NCBI GenBank assembly: GCA_024636475.1
Contig: JAGXHA010000086.1
Span: 1 to 52,631 of the forward strand
DNA: 52,631 nucleotides
Reading direction: 5' to 3'
From: Roseobacter sp.
GTDB taxonomy: Bacteria > Pseudomonadota > Alphaproteobacteria > Rhodobacterales > Rhodobacteraceae
The notes below the pieces were generated by a model, which was given only the letters and a program-made list of their open reading frames with translations, made no database searches and was not told the origin of the DNA. Positions within the stretch are counted from its first letter, which is position 1, and each line of letters opens with the position of its first letter. Below are positions 27,701 to 36,100 of this stretch, one piece after another. The position numbers were made by a program, and so were the translations under genes.

Positions 27701-28253
27701 CTTCCTGACGCTGGATGAATTGACCGAGAAGGTGTCGATCAAAGGTGCTATGAATGCGCGGCTTGCCGGCGTTGTGGCAGGCCGTCAGGAGCGTAAATCT
27801 GCCCGTGGTAACCGCTTTGCATTTGCGCAACTGTCCGATCCGACGGGTGCATACGAAGTCACGCTGTTCTCGGACACGCTGGAACTGGCGCGTGACCATC
27901 TTGAGACGGGATCGAAAGTTGTCGTCACGGTCGAGGCGACGATGGAAAGCGATCAGCTAAAGCTGTTGGCCCGTTCCGTCGCCGCAATTGATGATGTGGT
28001 CGCCGATGCAGGCAACATGGGGCTGCGAATTTTCATTCAAGAGGCCGCGGCCATTCAAGCGGTGGCTGACGTACTGGCAGGCGCGCGCTCTGCCGCGAAA
28101 TCAGCAGGCAAGGGGCCGGTTCAATTGTGCCTGATAGATCCCAGCTTGCCCGGTGAGGTCGAGGTGGATCTGTGTTCGCACTACCCCATGACACCCAAGA
28201 TCAAAGGCGCAATAAGGTCGTTGCACGGCGTGATGGAGGTTGAAGAAATCTGA
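24720..28253 (+). CDS. dnaE: DNA polymerase III subunit alpha
   Basis: The 1177-residue replicative polymerase catalytic subunit. The N-terminal PHP domain begins FIHLRTHSEYSLLEGAL and has ALTDTNNMFAALEF. The palm carries the catalytic acidic pair in MPDFDIDFCMDRR (about residue 402), preceded by PVGPGRGSGAGSLVAYAL. The helix-hairpin-helix/fingers region has YGFNKSHAAAYAVVSYQTAW, and an OB-fold lies around residue 1000 (LAGVVAGRQERKS...). The length is normal for DnaE1. The start at 24720 follows family N-termini; a frame extension to 24627 adds non-conserved residues. It appears monocistronic. Confidence 0.96.
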   Translation: MANTPRFIHLRTHSEYSLLEGALRLKKLPDLCKAADMPAMALTDTNNMFAALEFSVAMSGAGVQPIIGCQVDLAYVAAQPGEKPRQPAPVVLLAQSELGYENLMKLNSCLYIDKGGALPEVTLDELETLSAGIICLTGGAGGPVGQLLQTGQTPAAEALMKRLHSAFGDRLYVELQRHPGENGQPEPERLTERGFVEMAYAMGIPLVATNDVYFPKTTMYEAHDALICIAEGAYVDQQQDRRRLTAQHYFKSQSEMVTLFADLPEAIENTVEIAKRCAFMAYRRDPILPKFADNEIEELKRQAHEGLKERLKVIPHATSVEEYEKRLDFELGIIEGMGFPGYFLIVADFIKWAKDQNIPVGPGRGSGAGSLVAYALTITDLDPLRYQLLFERFLNPERVSMPDFDIDFCMDRREEVIQYVQRKYGRDKVGQIITFGALLSKAAVRDIGRVLQMPYGQVDRLSKMIPVEGVKPVSIEKALADEPRLREEARNEEVVARLLDYGQQVEGLLRNASTHAAGVVIGDRPLDHLVPLYQDPRSDMPATQFNMKWVEQAGLVKFDFLGLKTLTVIQNAVDQIKASGRHLHIAADGTELFAPPEALIDDIATIPLDDEASYKLYASAKTVAVFQVESSGMMDALKRMKPTCIEDIVALVALYRPGPMENIPTYCEVKNGLKKRESVHPSIDHILEETQGIIVYQEQVMQIAQVMAGYSLGGADLLRRAMGKKIAEEMAKERPKFEKGAMANGVDKKKASEVFDLLEKFANYGFNKSHAAAYAVVSYQTAWLKANHPVEFMAGVMNCDIHLTDKLAVYFEEVRKRLDLPWVPPCVNRSDATFKVEDGALVYALGALKNVGIEAMKLITQGRKVEGVDRPFDTLFDLARRVDLKRAGKRPLEMLARSGAFDQLDVNRRRVCNALDGLVNYSAAIHEQKASNQVSLFGEAGDDLPEPRILPCDDWEAAERLTEEFKAVGFYLSGHPLDDYMGPMKRKSAGGGVPFLTLDELTEKVSIKGAMNARLAGVVAGRQERKSARGNRFAFAQLSDPTGAYEVTLFSDTLELARDHLETGSKVVVTVEATMESDQLKLLARSVAAIDDVVADAGNMGLRIFIQEAAAIQAVADVLAGARSAAKSAGKGPVQLCLIDPSLPGEVEVDLCSHYPMTPKIKGAIRSLHGVMEVEEI

Positions 28254-28332
28254 TCCACTAAGGGTGCCGAGTGTAAATACTGGACCGATGGCGTAAATCT
28301 GGCTAATTTCGTCCTAGATAAAGGGGAATGCC

Positions 28333-29034
28333 ATGATCAAGGCCGCATTTACTTTGGCTCTCGTTGCCGCCTTGGCAGGCTGCGCGGAACGGCCAAACCT
28401 TTTTGGGGGCGCGTCCAGGGCGCAATCAAACGTCGCTCCGTCGGGGGCAAACACACCGCAAGAACGAAGGGGTTTGTTTTCGGCGTTTGCACGAGAACAC
28501 GAAACGGTTTTTGCGGCCGAAGATCTGGATCAGATGGATGTTGCGTTCGAGGCGACCGTGCCATTTGGCACCATGGCGCGCGTTTGCGGGGCCAAGGGAA
28601 AGCCGCTTGGCAACCTGGTCGGCACATCAAGCGTTGGAGATTTCAAAATCTACGATACCGCGCCAGCGGGCGTTGCGGTTCGCAAATTCTACCTCACCGG
28701 ATTTGCAGATGCATGCCCTCGCCAGTTTATGGCGGCAACTGCCGTGTTCGGCGCACCGTCAAAGTACGAAGCGTTGCACTATGGGGAAGACAAGGGCAGC
28801 TACATCTACGGTGCCACCGACGCAGCCTATGACAAGATCAAGGAAAACACGTGCGGCGTGCCCGCGGGAGAGCCGTGTGGCCGCAAGATCAGGAAGATCG
28901 ACGGGCATACGACCTTTCTCAGTGCCTATGAATTGGCCGAAGAAAGTGAAAGATGGACCGATTTCCTGATCCACAACGGGTCGGTCGTGGCAACAGCATT
29001 GAAGACCAAGCAAACCCTTCCCACTGATCAGTAA
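28333..29034 (+). CDS. Hypothetical lipoprotein
   Basis: A 233-residue predicted lipoprotein: a short basic start (MIKAAFTLALVAALAGC) with lipobox LAGC and Cys at residue 17. GGGGA lies upstream of the ATG. The mature part has paired cysteines (RVCGAKG, FADACPRQF, ENTCGVPAGEPCGRK) and a serine-rich linker after the lipid anchor. I do not recognise a domain, though the family seems conserved in style with other roseobacterial outer-membrane lipoproteins. It ends convergently with slyX, overlapping it by 7 nt. Confidence 0.78.
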   Translation: MIKAAFTLALVAALAGCAERPNLFGGASRAQSNVAPSGANTPQERRGLFSAFAREHETVFAAEDLDQMDVAFEATVPFGTMARVCGAKGKPLGNLVGTSSVGDFKIYDTAPAGVAVRKFYLTGFADACPRQFMAATAVFGAPSKYEALHYGEDKGSYIYGATDAAYDKIKENTCGVPAGEPCGRKIRKIDGHTTFLSAYELAEESERWTDFLIHNGSVVATALKTKQTLPTDQ

Positions 29035-29222
29035 TGGGGAGGCCGATCATTGCCCAGAACGACACCCTCACTCCCCGCCGCTTCACGCTCGCCCTCACGC
29101 TGCATCAGCATATAGACACGCCGCGTGAGTGTCGCGATTTCGGTTTCCTGGCGGGCCACGACATCTGACAGATCGTCAACGCTGCGGATGAGATGGGCCA
29201 TTTGTTCTTCAAGCTTGTCCAT
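29028..29222 (-). CDS. slyX: SlyX family protein
   Basis: A 64-residue cytoplasmic coiled-coil protein. The helix LEEQMAHLIRSVDDLSDVVA with ETEIATLTRRVYMLMQRE has the heptad pattern of SlyX, and the end GVVLGNDRPPHY matches the conserved SlyX C-terminus (D-x-PPHY). Its function is not well established. The start at 29222 has AGGAG 7 nt upstream, which rules out the longer open frame to 29399. Its 3' end overlaps the lipoprotein gene by 7 nt on the opposite strand. Confidence 0.9.
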   Translation of the reverse strand: MDKLEEQMAHLIRSVDDLSDVVARQETEIATLTRRVYMLMQREGEREAAGSEGVVLGNDRPPHY

Positions 29223-29284
29223 ATTGGGCTCCTGAGCGATGGTTTGATCTGCAGATAGGTGAGCGGGGTGTTCTTGGCAACCGG

Positions 29285-29320
29285 CAGGGGGCTGTCTGCC
29301 CCCTGACCCCCGAGGATATT
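29285..29320. repeat. GC-rich hairpin plus intergenic repeat-like block
   Basis: CAGGGGG (29285-29291) pairs with CCCCCTG (29299-29305), and ACCCCCGAGGATATTTT follows. This resembles the short intergenic element common in Rhodobacterales genomes, with related blocks at 7730-7750 and 35751-35780. It lies between slyX and hisS and may act as a bidirectional transcription barrier. Confidence 0.45.
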
Positions 29321-29424
29321 TTCCAGCCAGAGAAGACCCATGGAAAGGCACGTGGTTTGCTTGCTCTTGTCGGGGGGGTGGGGTAGATGCGAGGCGCAAA
29401 GTTCAGCCCGCAGGATGTGATCCC

Positions 29425-30921
29425 ATGGCCAAGCCAAAGAAGACCCCCCGCCCCAAGGCCGAGACGCCAAAGGGATTTCGCGACTATTTCGGTGCAGAGG
29501 TCACGCAGCGCGCCGAGATGCTGCGCAAGATTGCCGGGGTTTATCATCGTTATGGGTTTGACGCGTTAGAAAGCTCGGGCGTTGAAACGGTCGAGGCTTT
29601 GGGTAAATTTTTGCCTGATGTGGATCGTCCGAATGAAGGCGTTTTCGCGTGGCAGGAGGATGCCGATGCAGACAAGCCCGGTGACTGGCTGGCGCTGCGA
29701 TATGATCTGACCGCCCCTTTGGCGCGGGTTTATGCGCAGCATCGCAATGACCTGCCCACCCCCTATCGCCGCTACGCGATGGGGCCCGTCTGGCGCAATG
29801 AAAAGCCCGGACCGGGGCGGTTTCGCCAGTTTTATCAATGTGATGCCGACACGGTGGGTGCGCCCTCTGTTGCGGCAGATGCAGAGATCTGTGCAATGCT
29901 GGCCGATTGTCTGGAAGAGGTGGGGATCGAGCGGGGCGACTACATTGTGCGTGTGAACAACCGTAAGGTTTTGAACGGCGTGATGGAGGTTGCAGGGCTT
30001 TCGGGCGACGACAAGGAGGCCGAGCGCGGCATTGTTTTGCGGGCGATCGATAAGTTGGACCGTCTGGGGCCAGAGGGCGTGCGCGCTTTGCTGGGTGAGG
30101 GGCGCAAGGACGATAGCGGTGATTTCACCGACGGTGCGGGTCTGACCGATGCGCAAGCTGATGTCGTCATGGGCTTTATGCAGGCCAAGCGCGAAACGGG
30201 CGCGGCCACGGTTGCGCGCCTTCGAGAGTTGGTCGACGGGTCTGTGATCGGTATGCAGGGCGCAGACGAGCTGGAAATGATTGCCGATTTGATGGCAGCC
30301 GGAGGCTACAGCGCGGATCGGGTCGAAATCGACCCATCGGTCGTGCGCGGCCTTGGCTATTACACCGGCCCCGTATTTGAGGCCGAACTGACCTTTGAGA
30401 TCAAGGACGACAAGGGCCGTGTACGCAACTTTGGTTCGGTCGCCGGCGGTGGCCGGTATGACGATCTGGTCAAGCGGTTTACCGGACAGGAGGTGCCTGC
30501 GACAGGCGTGTCTATCGGTGTGGACCGCCTGCTTGCGGCGCTGCATGCAAAGGGGCGGTTGACCAGCGCGGCTGTCGGCCCTGTCGTCGTGACCGTGATG
30601 GATAAGACGCGCATGGCCGAGTACCAGGCGATGGTCGCCGAACTGCGTCAGGCGGGCATTCGCGCCGAGGTCTATTTGGGGAACCCGAAGAATTTTGGCA
30701 ACCAGTTGAAATACGCAGACCGCCGCGACAGCCCTGTGGCGGTGATTGCGGGTGGTGATGAATTCGACAATGGCGTTGTACAAATCAAAGACCTGATACT
30801 TGGCGCGAAGATGGCTGAAAACGCCACGCTTGAGGAGTGGAAAGACCGGCCCAGCCAATACGAAGTGCCGCGCGCTGATCTGGTGGCGAAAGTCCTTGAG
30901 ATTTTGGAGTTGAACCGTTGA
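29425..30921 (+). CDS. hisS: Histidine--tRNA ligase
   Basis: A 498-residue class II aminoacyl-tRNA synthetase charging tRNA-His. Motif 1 region: [10 protein letters not shown] with [12 protein letters not shown]. Motif 2: [26 protein letters not shown] split around the loop. The histidine-binding motif is [11 protein letters not shown], and motif 3 is [15 protein letters not shown]. The C-terminal anticodon-binding domain has [14 protein letters not shown] onwards. It is longer than E. coli HisS, as usual for alphaproteobacteria. Its stop overlaps the TTG start of hisZ, joining tRNA charging to histidine synthesis genes. Confidence 0.95.
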   Translation: MAKPKKTPRPKAETPKGFRDYFGAEVTQRAEMLRKIAGVYHRYGFDALESSGVETVEALGKFLPDVDRPNEGVFAWQEDADADKPGDWLALRYDLTAPLARVYAQHRNDLPTPYRRYAMGPVWRNEKPGPGRFRQFYQCDADTVGAPSVAADAEICAMLADCLEEVGIERGDYIVRVNNRKVLNGVMEVAGLSGDDKEAERGIVLRAIDKLDRLGPEGVRALLGEGRKDDSGDFTDGAGLTDAQADVVMGFMQAKRETGAATVARLRELVDGSVIGMQGADELEMIADLMAAGGYSADRVEIDPSVVRGLGYYTGPVFEAELTFEIKDDKGRVRNFGSVAGGGRYDDLVKRFTGQEVPATGVSIGVDRLLAALHAKGRLTSAAVGPVVVTVMDKTRMAEYQAMVAELRQAGIRAEVYLGNPKNFGNQLKYADRRDSPVAVIAGGDEFDNGVVQIKDLILGAKMAENATLEEWKDRPSQYEVPRADLVAKVLEILELNR

Positions 30922-32000
30922 TTCCAACCCGCTCTGAGACGCTTGCCAAGGCGGCAAGCCTGCGTGCGGTGTTCGAAGCGCAGGGTGCTGTTGTGGTAGA
31001 ACCTCCGATCCTGCAACCCGCCGAGACACTGTTGGATCTGTACGGTGAAGACATTCGCGCACGTGCTTATGTGACGTCGGATGCGATGCGCGGCGAACAG
31101 ATGTTACGCCCCGATTATACGGTTCCGGTCGTTCAGATGCACATGGCCCATGGCGCGGAACCGGCGCGCTATACCTATGCAGGTGAAGTGTTCCGCCGCC
31201 AGGAGCGCGATCCTGCGCGCGCCAATGAATTCATCCAGGTCGGGTACGAGGTGTTTGACCGCACCGATCCTGCGGCAGCGGATGCGGAAGTCTTTGCGCT
31301 GATCTCGCAGGCCTTGAGCGGGCTTTTGGTAAAGCCGGTGACCGGTGACATTGGCGTGTTGATGGCCGCGGTCGAGGGTCTTGAGACAACACAAAAGCGG
31401 AAAGATGCCTTGATGCGGCATATCTGGCGGCCGCGTCGTTTCCGCGCCTTGCTGGACAGGTTTTCTGGAAAAACGGCGGTTCCTGCGTCGCGTGCTGCAC
31501 TTTTGGCGGGAAACGTGCACACTGCCGCACCTTTGATCGGTTTGCGCAGTGCGCAGGAAATAGAGGATCGCATTGAAGCTTTGCGCGCAGATGCGGCGGC
31601 ACCCGCAATATCGGGCGAACAGGTTTCGCTGATTGCCGCCCTGCTGGATATCCGAGAGGTCATGCCCAATGCCCTCAGCCGTCTTCATGATCTTGCGGTC
31701 GATCTTCCTGCGATTTCTGGCGCTGTTGACCGGGTCGCGGCGCGGTCAGACGCTTTGGTCGCGCGTGGGATCGATACAGCCACGCTTGTTTTCGACGCCG
31801 GATATGGCCGTGTCTCGATGGAATATTATGACGGATTTGTCTTTGGGTTCCGGGCGGATGCGCGCCCCGATTTGCCCGCTGTCGCCAGTGGCGGGCGCTA
31901 TGATGCGCTGACGCGGCGGCTGGGGCAGGGCGGTGAAATTCCGGCCGTTGGTGGTGTCATGCGACCGGGCCTGATGCTGGAACTGGAGGGCGTGCAATGA
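30918..32000 (+). CDS. hisZ: ATP phosphoribosyltransferase regulatory subunit
   Basis: A 360-residue HisS-like paralogue with no aminoacylation role. In other bacteria it assembles with short HisG and gives feedback control by histidine. It retains synthetase-like blocks: [34 protein letters not shown] and [11 protein letters not shown]. It lacks the C-terminal anticodon domain. The start is TTG at 30918 inside the hisS stop (TTGA), with TTGGAG 8 nt upstream, and its stop overlaps the hisG ATG. Confidence 0.92.
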   Translation: MIPTRSETLAKAASLRAVFEAQGAVVVEPPILQPAETLLDLYGEDIRARAYVTSDAMRGEQMLRPDYTVPVVQMHMAHGAEPARYTYAGEVFRRQERDPARANEFIQVGYEVFDRTDPAAADAEVFALISQALSGLLVKPVTGDIGVLMAAVEGLETTQKRKDALMRHIWRPRRFRALLDRFSGKTAVPASRAALLAGNVHTAAPLIGLRSAQEIEDRIEALRADAAAPAISGEQVSLIAALLDIREVMPNALSRLHDLAVDLPAISGAVDRVAARSDALVARGIDTATLVFDAGYGRVSMEYYDGFVFGFRADARPDLPAVASGGRYDALTRRLGQGGEIPAVGGVMRPGLMLELEGVQ

Positions 32001-32686
32001 CGATCAGACTTGGCGTGCCCTCGAAGGGCCGGTTGATGGAAAAGACATTCGAGTGGTTTGCAGCACGCGGCATCACCTTGCAACGGACTGGATCAGACCG
32101 TGAATATGCCGGGGCTGTGGGCGGAATAGAGGGCGTGTCGCTGATGCTGCTGTCGGCGGGGGAAATCCCGCGAGAGTTGGCGGCAGGGCGGATTCACCTT
32201 GGTGTCACCGGCACGGATCTAATCGAGGAAAAGCTGGCATTATGGGACCAGCTGGTTTTGCCTGTTGAAGAACTGCAATTCGGCCATGCCGATCTGATTG
32301 TTGCGGTGCCTGCCGCCTGGCGTGACGTTGACACGTTGGACGATCTGGATGCCGCCGCCGCCGCATTTCGTGCCCGGCACGGGTTCCGGCTGCGCATCGC
32401 TACAAAGTATCACCGTCTTGTTCGCGAATTCCTGCGAAGCGCTGGCGTTGCAGATTACGCTTTGGTCGACAGCCAAGGTGCTACGGAAGGCACCGTGAAA
32501 AACGAAACTGCCGAAGCGATTGCCGATATCACATCAAGTGGCGAAACCCTTCGCGCAAACCACCTCAAGATATTGTCAGACGGGTTGATCCTGAAATCGC
32601 AGGCCACGCTTTGGCGCAGTCGGACAGCTGAAATGAACGACACGGAAAGAACGACTTTGGCCGCTTTGTTGGGCAAGCTGTCCTGA
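31997..32686 (+). CDS. hisG: ATP phosphoribosyltransferase, short form
   Basis: A 229-residue enzyme for the first step of histidine biosynthesis, ATP + PRPP to phosphoribosyl-ATP. It is the short HisG form, lacking the C-terminal regulatory domain, which fits the adjacent hisZ. Conserved blocks: LGVPSKGRLMEKT at the N-terminus, HLGVTGTDLIEE, RIATKYHRLVREF, and VDSQGATEGTVKNETAEAI, with the PRPP-binding region just before ADITSSGETL. GGAGGG precedes the ATG, which overlaps the hisZ stop as ATGA. Confidence 0.95.
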   Translation: MTIRLGVPSKGRLMEKTFEWFAARGITLQRTGSDREYAGAVGGIEGVSLMLLSAGEIPRELAAGRIHLGVTGTDLIEEKLALWDQLVLPVEELQFGHADLIVAVPAAWRDVDTLDDLDAAAAAFRARHGFRLRIATKYHRLVREFLRSAGVADYALVDSQGATEGTVKNETAEAIADITSSGETLRANHLKILSDGLILKSQATLWRSRTAEMNDTERTTLAALLGKLS

Positions 32687-32794
32687 TCAAAAAAATCACA
32701 TCGGTGCACGATCTCGATCTTTAACCTCGGCTGTTGTCTTCATTTTGCAAAATAAACTCAAAAACAGACGTCTGCGGCAAAATGCCAGCCCGCG

Positions 32795-33226
32795 TCAGAG
32801 GATGCCGATTTCAGCCAAAGCGCGGTTCAACTCCACGGGGAGCGGCTCTTCGTGTTCGCGACCCTCCGGCAAATCTTCGGGCGCATCGGCTGGTGTAAGA
32901 TAACGCCAGCCCTGAAAGGGACGTTTCAGGCTGCCCTGCACCCGGATCAGCTTGGGCTCCAGCACAATGGCGCATCTGCGGATGCCATCCTGCCCTACAT
33001 ACTCATCCAGACGAATGATCTTTTGGCGACATTGGATGACACCCTTAATAACCCAGTAGATCGAGCCGCCATTGATCAACTCTGGCTCGCGCTTGGGCCA
33101 CATGCGCGTGACGTGGCGCGGAAAACCTTCAGGCGTTTGCGCACGCTTTGTTGCCTGCCACGCTGCGAGATCATCAATATTTTCGGTGCCAACCGACAGT
33201 TTTAAGATGTTTACGTACTTATCCAC
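32795..33226 (-). CDS. DUF1489 family protein
   Basis: A 143-residue cytoplasmic protein of the DUF1489 family, function unknown, widespread in alphaproteobacteria. Characteristic blocks are NILKLSVGTENIDDLAAWQ, RHVTRMWPKREPEL, GSIYWVIKG, CRQKIIRLDE and PFQGWRYLTPADAPEDL. The start is GTG at 33226 with GGAGGG 7 nt upstream. It is divergent from nrdJ with 122 nt between, and convergent with hisG with 108 nt between; the latter gap has no clear terminator. Confidence 0.9.
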   Translation of the reverse strand: MDKYVNILKLSVGTENIDDLAAWQATKRAQTPEGFPRHVTRMWPKREPELINGGSIYWVIKGVIQCRQKIIRLDEYVGQDGIRRCAIVLEPKLIRVQGSLKRPFQGWRYLTPADAPEDLPEGREHEEPLPVELNRALAEIGIL

Positions 33227-33284
33227 AGAATCCCTCCGGCCCTACACGACATAAGGTAGCTCATCTGTCGCATGCTTCAAACTG

Positions 33285-33314
33285 TTGTGCTTTGGCGCGT
33301 ATTTGCGGTATGAC
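33285..33314 (+). promoter_or_regulatory. Putative nrdJ promoter
   Basis: TTGTGC (33285-33290) and TATGAC (33309-33314) are spaced by 18 nt, giving a start site near 33321 and a leader of about 28 nt before the nrdJ ATG. There is no room for a cobalamin riboswitch in this gap, and I see no convincing NrdR box. Read by eye only. Confidence 0.35.
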
Positions 33315-33348
33315 AGAATCCTGCCTGAAATGCCTCAAGGAACCGAAA

Positions 33349-35631
33349 ATGTCACGTTTTACCACGCCTATTGCCGAACAGATCTGGGATATGAAGTACC
33401 GGTTTAAGGATGCCGATGGCACCGCCAAGGATGTTACTGTCGAAGATACCTGGCGACGGATCGCCCGTGATCTGGCGCAGGTGGAAAAGAAACCGGATGT
33501 CTGGGAAGAGACGTTTTTCGAAGCCTTGGAAGATTTCAAATTCCTGCCCGCAGGCCGGATCACCGCGGGGGCAGGCACCGCGCGGCGGGTGACCTTGTTC
33601 AACTGCTTTGTCATGGGCACCGTGCCCGACAGCATGGGCGGCATTTTCGACATGCTCAAAGAGGCAGCCCTGACCATGCAGCAGGGCGGGGGCATCGGCT
33701 ATGATTTCTCGACCATCCGGCCCAAAGGTGCGGATGTTCTGGGCGTGTCGGCAGACGCCTCCGGACCGTTGTCGTTCATGGATGTTTGGGATGCGATGTG
33801 CCGGACGATCATGTCCGCAGGGTCGCGCCGTGGTGCCATGATGGCGACGATGCGCTGCGATCACCCCGATGTAGAAGCCTTTATCGCGGCCAAGCAAGAC
33901 CCTGCACGTTTGCGGATGTTCAATATGTCAGTGCTGATCACTGACCCGTTCATGGATGCGGTCAAGGCGGATGGATCGTGGGATCTGGTCTTTGGCGATA
34001 AGGTATACCGCACCGTGCAGGCCCGTGATCTGTGGAACCGGATCATGAAAGCGACCTATGAATTCGCCGAACCCGGCGTGATTTTCATCGACCGGATCAA
34101 TGCGGCCAACAACCTGAGCTATTGCGAAACCATCGCCGCGACCAATCCCTGCGGCGAGCAGCCCTTGCCGCCCTACGGTGCGTGCCTGCTTGGATCGATC
34201 AACATGGCGCGGATGGTGGCAGATCCTTTCGACGATGCAGCCCATCTGGATGTCGATGCGCTGGACAAGCTGGTCGCGACCGCCGTTCGCATGATGGACA
34301 ATGTCGTTGATGTGTCAAAATTCCCGCTCGAGGCACAGCAGGCCGAAGCCAAGGCCAAGCGCCGGATCGGCCTTGGGGTGACCGGTCTTGCCGATGCTTT
34401 GCTGATGGTTGGCTTGCGGTATGGCTCGGACGAAGCTGCGGCCCAGACTGAAAGCTGGCTCAAGGCAATCGCACGTGCAGCCTACCTTGCCTCGGTTGAT
34501 CTGGCCAAGGAAAAGGGTGCGTTTCCACTGTTTGATGCTGATGCCTATCTGGCTTCGGGCACGATGCAGATGATGGATGAAGACGTGCGCGCTGCGATCA
34601 ACGAAAGTGGTATCCGAAACGCACTGCTCACCTCGATCGCGCCCACCGGGACGATCAGCCTTTATGCAGGCAATGTCAGTTCCGGGATCGAGCCGGTGTT
34701 CGCCTATGCCTACACCCGCAAAGTTCTGCAAAAAGACGGCAGCCGGACAGAGGAAGAGGTTGTCGATTATGCCGTCCAGATGTGGCGTGACCTAAAGGGA
34801 GACACCCCTTTGCCCGAATATTTCGTCAACGCCCAAACCCTTGCCCCCCTTGATCACGTCAAGATGCAGGCCGCGGCGCAGAAATGGGTCGACAGCAGCA
34901 TCTCGAAAACGATCAACTGTCCCGAAGACATCAGCTTTGATGCGTTCAAAGACGTCTACATGGCCGCATGGGATCAAGGCTGTAAGGGCTGCACCACCTA
35001 CCGTCCGAACGATGTGACCGGGTCTGTTTTGTCAGTCTCCGAGACCACGGACAACGCACCGGGCGAAACTGCCGCGCAAGCCGTGCCAGCAGAGGGCGGA
35101 GAGGTTGTCTATATGTCCGAACCGCTTGACCGCCCGCAAGAACTCGAAGGGTCTACCTACAAGATCAAATGGCCTGACAGCGAACACGCGCTTTATATCA
35201 CCATCAACGATGTGGTTATCGGTGGCCACCGCCGCCCGTTCGAGGTGTTCATAAACTCCAAAAACATGGAGCATTTTGCTTGGACCGTTGCCCTCACGCG
35301 GATGATCTCGGCTGTGTTCCGGCGCGGTGGAGACGTGTCGTTTGTGGTGGAAGAGCTGAAAGCGGTCTTTGATCCGCGTGGCGGTGCCTGGATGGGTGGC
35401 AAGTACATTCCATCGATGTTGGCTGCGATTGGCGGCGTGATAGAACAACATATGATCGCCACAGGCTTTATCGCCGGAGAAGGCCTTGGGCTGAAATCAG
35501 ACCCCAAAGCCAAAGTCGTAGGGATTGACGCGCCGCGCGGTAAAGCATGCAGCAGTTGTGGTCAGCATGATCTGCGGATGGTGGAAGGCTGCATGACCTG
35601 CGGGAGTTGTGGGCATAGCAAGTGCGGCTGA
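33349..35631 (+). CDS. nrdJ: Adenosylcobalamin-dependent ribonucleotide reductase (class II)
   Basis: A 760-residue oxygen-independent reductase converting ribonucleotides to deoxyribonucleotides with vitamin B12 as radical generator. Visible blocks: RFTTPIAEQIWDMKYRF at the N-terminus, AGRITAGAGTARRVTLFNCF, MQQGGGIGYDFSTIRP, SAGSRRGAMM, the active-site NPCGEQPLPPYGACLLGSIN, and the thiol-rich tail CSSCGQHDLR...CMTCGSCGHSKCG, which recycles the active-site disulfide. The start at 33349 has AAGGA 9 nt upstream; the open frame to 33148 runs through the divergent gene and is not coding. Confidence 0.95.
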   Translation: MSRFTTPIAEQIWDMKYRFKDADGTAKDVTVEDTWRRIARDLAQVEKKPDVWEETFFEALEDFKFLPAGRITAGAGTARRVTLFNCFVMGTVPDSMGGIFDMLKEAALTMQQGGGIGYDFSTIRPKGADVLGVSADASGPLSFMDVWDAMCRTIMSAGSRRGAMMATMRCDHPDVEAFIAAKQDPARLRMFNMSVLITDPFMDAVKADGSWDLVFGDKVYRTVQARDLWNRIMKATYEFAEPGVIFIDRINAANNLSYCETIAATNPCGEQPLPPYGACLLGSINMARMVADPFDDAAHLDVDALDKLVATAVRMMDNVVDVSKFPLEAQQAEAKAKRRIGLGVTGLADALLMVGLRYGSDEAAAQTESWLKAIARAAYLASVDLAKEKGAFPLFDADAYLASGTMQMMDEDVRAAINESGIRNALLTSIAPTGTISLYAGNVSSGIEPVFAYAYTRKVLQKDGSRTEEEVVDYAVQMWRDLKGDTPLPEYFVNAQTLAPLDHVKMQAAAQKWVDSSISKTINCPEDISFDAFKDVYMAAWDQGCKGCTTYRPNDVTGSVLSVSETTDNAPGETAAQAVPAEGGEVVYMSEPLDRPQELEGSTYKIKWPDSEHALYITINDVVIGGHRRPFEVFINSKNMEHFAWTVALTRMISAVFRRGGDVSFVVEELKAVFDPRGGAWMGGKYIPSMLAAIGGVIEQHMIATGFIAGEGLGLKSDPKAKVVGIDAPRGKACSSCGQHDLRMVEGCMTCGSCGHSKCG

Positions 35632-35675
35632 ATTGACAGCGATTGGTTGTTGTTGTCGGGACGGGCGTAGTTATG

Positions 35676-35696
35676 CCAAAACCGCTGTTTTGGTTT
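35676..35696 (+). terminator. Likely nrdJ terminator
   Basis: CCAAAAC (35676-35682) pairs with GTTTTGG (35687-35693) around CGCT and is followed by TTT. It lies 44 nt after the nrdJ stop. The stem is AT-rich and the T-run short, so termination may be partial. Confidence 0.55.
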
Positions 35697-35750
35697 GCCA
35701 CGAAGCGGGAAAAGTTTTGCCTCGTGCGCGCAACGCACTGAATTAAAACA

Positions 35751-35791
35751 ATTTTGGCCAGATGAAATATTTTGGCCAGAATTCGCGAATT
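35751..35791. repeat. Tandem 12-nt repeat followed by a 12-bp palindrome
   Basis: ATTTTGGCCAGA occurs at 35751-35762 and again at 35769-35780, an 18-nt period. The perfect palindrome AATTCGCGAATT follows directly (35780-35791). The repeats could be part of a Rhodobacterales intergenic repeat (related to blocks near 7740 and 29311) or protein-binding sites for regulation of the downstream sulfatase. The sequence alone does not decide this. Confidence 0.5.
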
Positions 35792-36100
35792 GATCTTGGG
35801 TGACAACGCCCAACTCATAGTTGTCTAAAGACATCGCAGTGCTTAACGATCCCGATTGGCAAAACGTTGGATAATCGGTTGTACCTTTTCGAACCAACAG
35901 CATTGAAATCAGTTAAATTGTAACTCTCCTAGATCACCGGGTTTTGGGTTTCCGCACGGTCCTCTTGGTGATGCCGCGCCGACACTCAAACACGGATGAT
36001 CTGACGCACCGATAAGGCAGCCAGCGTCGGATATATCTAATGCGGTGCAGACCCGGGCGTTGTTGTCTCTGCGGTCAGTTTGGTCTTCGCGGGGAGGATT

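Larger units (their letters stand above)
35632..36100. other. Long intergenic stretch with repeats
   Basis: No gene here has believable content on either strand; small open frames lack ribosome-binding sites and conserved features. It holds the nrdJ terminator-like hairpin, a 12-nt tandem repeat and an adjacent palindrome, all described separately. The strand toward 36080 is more GC-rich and could hold the promoter for the small ORF and the sulfatase. Confidence 0.5.

Noticed and set aside
29566..31062. 498-codon minus-strand frame opposite hisS and hisZ
   Set aside because: Fully antisense to two certain genes, no motif, no plausible start signal.
33227..33348. Cobalamin riboswitch ahead of the B12-dependent nrdJ
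   Set aside because: The gap to the divergent gene is only 122 nt and contains no B12-box-like sequence.
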